Below are positions 5,610 through 6,435 of a stretch of 6,435 nt of DNA, piece by piece. The translations under genes were made by a program, and so were the position numbers. The notes beneath the pieces were generated by a model. The model saw only the letters and a list, made by a program, of their open reading frames with translations, was not told the origin of the DNA and did not search any database. This DNA is from JAAXTT01 sp964530215 (GTDB lineage Bacteria; Bacillota; Desulfotomaculia; Desulfotomaculales; Desulfocucumaceae), in NCBI GenBank assembly GCA_964530215.1, contig CAZHAJ010000105.1:1-6435 (forward strand), read 5' to 3'. Every line of letters begins with the position of its first letter. Position 1 is the stretch's first letter.

Positions 5610-6435
5610 ATGAATTATGAGCGCAATACTTTTGCCAAAGGTTTGGATTTTTACGGTACTCTAATACCTATTTTGCTGATTACATGGACAGGTGGCAAAT
5701 TAATAACAGGTTTTAGTTTTATTTCTGCCACGCTTATTTCTATTCCTTTTATGATAGTGGAAATATATTTAGCTTTTCGCCTAAGGGATATATTAAGGAA
5801 CAGGGCAGTATATCACAGAGAAAGATGGAAGGAAAACAGTCAATGCCAGAAGAGAATTAAACAAATAAATTCCGGTACGGAATTGACAAAGCTTGCTGTA
5901 GAAATAGTGGAAAAAATATCAGGTTTTAATAATATTCAAATGGCAGAAATTGATGATAAAGTTGAAGATATAGTACCTGTGCATGCGTTGCTGGACGAGG
6001 AACCAATAGCATTGGATTTTCTAATTAATTACAATGATAAACCAATTTCTGCAAACACAGTACTGAAAATTAAAGACAAAATGGTTAGTAACGGTTATAC
6101 ACTGGGGGCAATTTTTAGCAACGGCACTTTCACCTCTGATGCACGGAGGGCAGCTTTGGAAAACAGAAAGGTTCTAAAAATAGCTCTGGTAGACCTATAC
6201 ATGTTAGCGGAGTTAGCAAAAAAAACCAAACATCCCATCTATCAGCCCTATAAACCAGAAATTAAAGCTCCAGAAAATAATTATAAATATGCAAACTTAG
6301 CCAGAGCATCATTGACACAGGAAAAAATCAAAAGCTACCTGCTGACTGCTGCTTTGTTGATAATGATGTTATATTTCTTGAAAACAGATAATACAGCCCT
6401 AAGTTATATATATATATTTTTTGCCATTGTCAATT
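5610..6435 (+). CDS. Partial membrane protein with a degenerate Mrr/restriction-endonuclease-like domain (3' end missing)
   Basis: From ATG 5610 the frame stays open for 275 codons to the window edge, so the C-terminus is unknown. GGGGGT lies 6 bases before the start. Residues about 12-28 and 32-56 are hydrophobic and look like a membrane hairpin; a basic stretch (58-84, rich in Arg and Lys) follows, suggesting that the central part is cytosolic. Residues about 88-205 resemble an Mrr_cat-type fold: a first helix (GTELTKLAVEIVEKISGF, 89-106), a strand region ALDFLINYNDKPIS (134-147), and IFSNGTFTSDARRAA (168-182), close to the TNGxFTxxA segment of that family. At the place where active members have Q-x-K I read N-Y-N (140-142), so nuclease activity is doubtful. 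Residues about 242-257 and 263-275 are again hydrophobic. The family assignment is my inference from pattern; the function is unknown. Codon use looks more AT-rich than in the upstream genes. Confidence 0.75.
   Translation, partial: MNYERNTFAKGLDFYGTLIPILLITWTGGKLITGFSFISATLISIPFMIVEIYLAFRLRDILRNRAVYHRERWKENSQCQKRIKQINSGTELTKLAVEIVEKISGFNNIQMAEIDDKVEDIVPVHALLDEEPIALDFLINYNDKPISANTVLKIKDKMVSNGYTLGAIFSNGTFTSDARRAALENRKVLKIALVDLYMLAELAKKTKHPIYQPYKPEIKAPENNYKYANLARASLTQEKIKSYLLTAALLIMMLYFLKTDNTALSYIYIFFAIVN

Noticed and set aside
6405..6416. (TA)6 repeat as a phase-variable tract
   Set aside because: It is short, encodes part of a hydrophobic helix (YIYI), and lies in AT-rich DNA near the window edge. 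There is no evidence of alternative frames.
5610..6435. Part of a restriction-modification or phage-defence system
   Set aside because: No methyltransferase, specificity subunit or other defence gene is visible, and the expected Q-x-K residues appear to be missing. Only the domain resemblance is reported.

Overview
The window looks like chromosomal DNA from a low-to-moderate GC Gram-positive bacterium, most likely a clostridial or Peptococcaceae-type Firmicute. The support is strong purine-rich ribosome binding sites, two probable TTG starts, sigma-A-like promoters, an intrinsic terminator, and the protein families present. I cannot name the genus. All genes are on the + strand: purL (67-2904), purQ (2901-3677), a GNAT acetyltransferase resembling short N-acetylglutamate synthases (3756-4217), ddl for D-Ala-D-Ala ligase (4394-5518), and the 5' part of a membrane protein gene that runs off the right edge (5610-6435). 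There is no gene-free stretch over 300 bases; the largest gap is 176 bp.

Region 1 (1-3677) is a two-gene purine unit. PurL is a 945-residue form in which two PurS-like domains are fused in front of the synthetase, while the glutaminase PurQ stays separate. The two genes overlap by ATGA and purQ has a strong Shine-Dalgarno inside the end of purL. Together they would catalyse the fourth step of de novo purine synthesis (FGAR to FGAM) without a free PurS. Any promoter or riboswitch for the unit lies mostly outside the window.

Region 2 (3678-4260) holds the acetyltransferase, with its own probable extended -10 promoter and a clear Rho-independent terminator. It carries a C-terminal three-cysteine motif typical of the short ArgA-like group.

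Region 3 (4261-5518) is a single-gene unit for ddl, with a good promoter and ribosome binding site. The omega-loop and active-site residues indicate D-Ala-D-Ala rather than D-Ala-D-Lac specificity.

Region 4 (5519-6435) is the least ordinary part. The partial gene encodes two N-terminal membrane helices, a cytosolic domain that looks like a degenerate Mrr-type restriction-endonuclease fold, and more hydrophobic helices at the edge. In front of it a perfect 9-bp inverted repeat (ATACCCCCG / CGGGGGTAT, 36-nt spacer) brackets the probable -10 element and includes the ribosome binding site. This layout could block translation from ddl read-through RNA while allowing it from the gene's own promoter. 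I see no mobile elements, tRNA, rRNA or CRISPR arrays. The purine, acetyltransferase, ddl and membrane protein genes do not form one obvious pathway; most of the window is housekeeping.
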